DNA of 7,219 nucleotides, taken from positions 350 to 7,568 of the forward strand of contig PLXI01000122.1 of NCBI GenBank assembly GCA_003151375.1. The letters are read 5' to 3'. Made by a program: the position numbers and the translations under genes. Of the stretch, positions 5,840-7,219 are shown in pieces. The stretch is from Hyphomicrobiales bacterium (GTDB lineage Bacteria; Pseudomonadota; Alphaproteobacteria; Rhizobiales; Aestuariivirgaceae). Positions within the stretch are counted from its first letter, which is position 1, and the number at the start of each line of letters is the position of its first letter. The notes below the pieces were generated by a model, which made no database searches, had not been told where the DNA came from, and saw nothing but the letters and a program-made list of their open reading frames with translations.

Positions 5840-7219
5840 CTAAATGTGCAACCCCGGCGCTTCGTATCCGGTGCGTTCAACATATTCGGTATAGCCGCCG
5901 CCATATTGGTGGATGCCATCAGGCGTCAACTCCAATACGCGGTTGGAAAGCTCCGCCAGGAAGTGGCGATCATGCGACACAAACAACATTGTGCCCTCAT
6001 ATTCGCTCAACGCCTTGATCAGCATTTCCTTGGTGAGCAAATCAAGATGGTTGGTGGGTTCATCCAACACCAGAAAATTTGGTGGATCATAAAGCATCTG
6101 CGCCATCACCAAACGGGCCTTTTCGCCACCAGAAAGCACGCGGCATTTTTTCTCCACATCATCGCCGGAAAATCCAAAGGCTCCAGCGAGTGCGCGAAGC
6201 GATCCTCGCGTGGCTTGCGGGAAAGCGTGTTCGAGTGACTGAAACACCGTGTGATCGGCGTCCAGCAATTCCATTGCGTGTTGGGCGAAGTATCCCATCT
6301 TCACCGATGCGCCGATGTTCACGCTGCCTTTGTCTGGCTCTGCCGCACCAGCGATCAATTTCAGCAGAGTGGATTTGCCAGCGCCATTGATGCCCATGAT
6401 GCACCAGCGCTCTTTGCGGCGGATTTGAAAATCCAAGTCAGCGTAAATTTGTTTAGAGCCATAGCCTTTGTGAACAGCGCTGAGCGTCGCCACGTCTTCT
6501 CCGGAACGCGGGGCTGGGGCGAAATCAAAATCTACAGTCACGCGGCGCTTGGGCATTTCAACGCGTTCAATTTTTTCCAGCTTCTTCACGCGGCTTTGCA
6601 CTTGGGCGGCGTGAGAGGCGCGGGCCTTGAAGCGCTCGATAAATTTGAGCTCCTTCGCCAACATCGCCTGCTGGCGCTCAAACGAAGCTTGCTGTTGCTT
6701 TTCGGCCAGTGCGCGTTGGGCTTCATAGAATTCATAATCGCCGGAATAAGAAGTGAGTTCGCCGCCATCGATCTCGATAATTTTGGTGACGATGCGATTC
6801 ATAAATTCGCGGTCATGCGATGTCATCAACAACATGCCATCATAAGTTTTGAGAAAGTTCTCCAGCCAGATCAGGCTTTCAAGATCCAAATGGTTGGAAG
6901 GCTCGTCCAGCAACATCGCATCAGGCCGCATCAGCAAAATACGCGCCAAGGCCACGCGCATTTTCCAGCCGCCGGAAAGTTTGCCCACATCGCCATTCAT
7001 CATTTCTTGGCTGAAGCTGAGGCCAGCCAAAACTTCACGTGCGCGGGCTTCCTGCGCATAACCATCAAGCTTTTCAAACTGCGCCTGCACTTCGCCATAA
7101 TGCGCGATGATGTCGTCCATCTCATTCATGCGGGCTGGGTCTGCCATCGCGCCTTCGAGGGATTTCAACTCGGCCGCCACGGTTGCTATCGGGCCAGCGC
7201 CCTCCATCACTTCAGCCAC
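5840..7219 (-). CDS. ABC-F family ATPase, YheS-like (N-terminus outside window)
   Basis: This soluble tandem-ATPase protein belongs to the ABC-F group, whose members act on ribosomes (translation factors or antibiotic-resistance proteins) and do not transport. 459 codons are present. The frame stays open at the right edge, and the first cassette's Walker A is missing because it lies beyond the window. Present are the first-cassette signature LSGGW (81-85), Walker B AMLLDEP (101-107) and H-switch SHDRE (134-138). The charged inter-domain linker (about 165-225) contains the RFKARASHAAQVQSRVKKLEK segment that contacts tRNA/ribosome in relatives. The second cassette has Walker A GINGAGKST (276-284), Q-loop Q313, signature LSGGEK (362-367), Walker B FLVLDEP (382-388) and H-switch SHDRH (415-419). 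The layout and GGW signature resemble E. coli YheS more than EttA. It ends shortly after the second cassette with no long C-terminal extension. It faces the detoxification operon and is probably unrelated to it. Confidence 0.94.
   Translation of the reverse strand: MAEVMEGAGPIATVAAELKSLEGAMADPARMNEMDDIIAHYGEVQAQFEKLDGYAQEARAREVLAGLSFSQEMMNGDVGKLSGGWKMRVALARILLMRPDAMLLDEPSNHLDLESLIWLENFLKTYDGMLLMTSHDREFMNRIVTKIIEIDGGELTSYSGDYEFYEAQRALAEKQQQASFERQQAMLAKELKFIERFKARASHAAQVQSRVKKLEKIERVEMPKRRVTVDFDFAPAPRSGEDVATLSAVHKGYGSKQIYADLDFQIRRKERWCIMGINGAGKSTLLKLIAGAAEPDKGSVNIGASVKMGYFAQHAMELLDADHTVFQSLEHAFPQATRGSLRALAGAFGFSGDDVEKKCRVLSGGEKARLVMAQMLYDPPNFLVLDEPTNHLDLLTKEMLIKALSEYEGTMLFVSHDRHFLAELSNRVLELTPDGIHQYGGGYTEYVERTGYEAPGLHI

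Noticed and set aside
5792..6238. Plus-strand open frame of 148 codons across the 5' side of 5840 and into the ABC-F gene
   Set aside because: Nearly all of it is antisense to conserved ABC-F sequence (second cassette), and its protein shows no family features.

Overview
The window looks like ordinary chromosomal DNA from a Gram-negative bacterium, most likely a proteobacterium. The evidence is a tripartite-type RND efflux pair, a YheS-like ABC-F ATPase, and GST, SRPBCC and VOC proteins typical of that phylum. Base composition is intermediate and even throughout. I saw no IS element, phage gene, CRISPR array, tRNA or rRNA. A class-level assignment (an alphaproteobacterial lean) would be a guess.

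Layout. Positions 1-2232 (minus strand) hold an efflux operon: a periplasmic adaptor followed, through an ATGA overlap, by an RND permease whose C-terminal part lies outside the window. A 151-bp divergent intergenic region (2233-2383) separates it from a plus-strand gene for a two-domain VOC (glyoxalase-like) protein. That protein carries an unusual N-terminal lysine/alanine repeat tail resembling histone H1. After a 103-bp gap with an extended -10 promoter and a perfect-arm palindrome come four tightly packed plus-strand genes at 3354-5835: a TetR-family regulator, a glutathione S-transferase-like protein, a second two-domain VOC protein paralogous to the first, and an SRPBCC/AHSA1 protein. 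The minus-strand ABC-F gene (5840-7219, N-terminus outside the window) converges on this cluster with only 4 bp between the stop codons.

How the genes may work together. The TetR protein shares key positions with E. coli NemR, the electrophile/hypochlorite sensor that controls nemA and gloA: Cys106 and a lysine near position 175, as I recall that family. With a GST and a glyoxalase-like protein behind it, the cluster reads as a candidate electrophile or xenobiotic detoxification operon that represses itself through the palindrome at 3328-3343. The tailed VOC protein upstream and the divergent efflux pump may belong to the same stress module, but no shared operator was found upstream of either. 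The most unusual single feature is the H1-like tail on a metabolic-type VOC fold.
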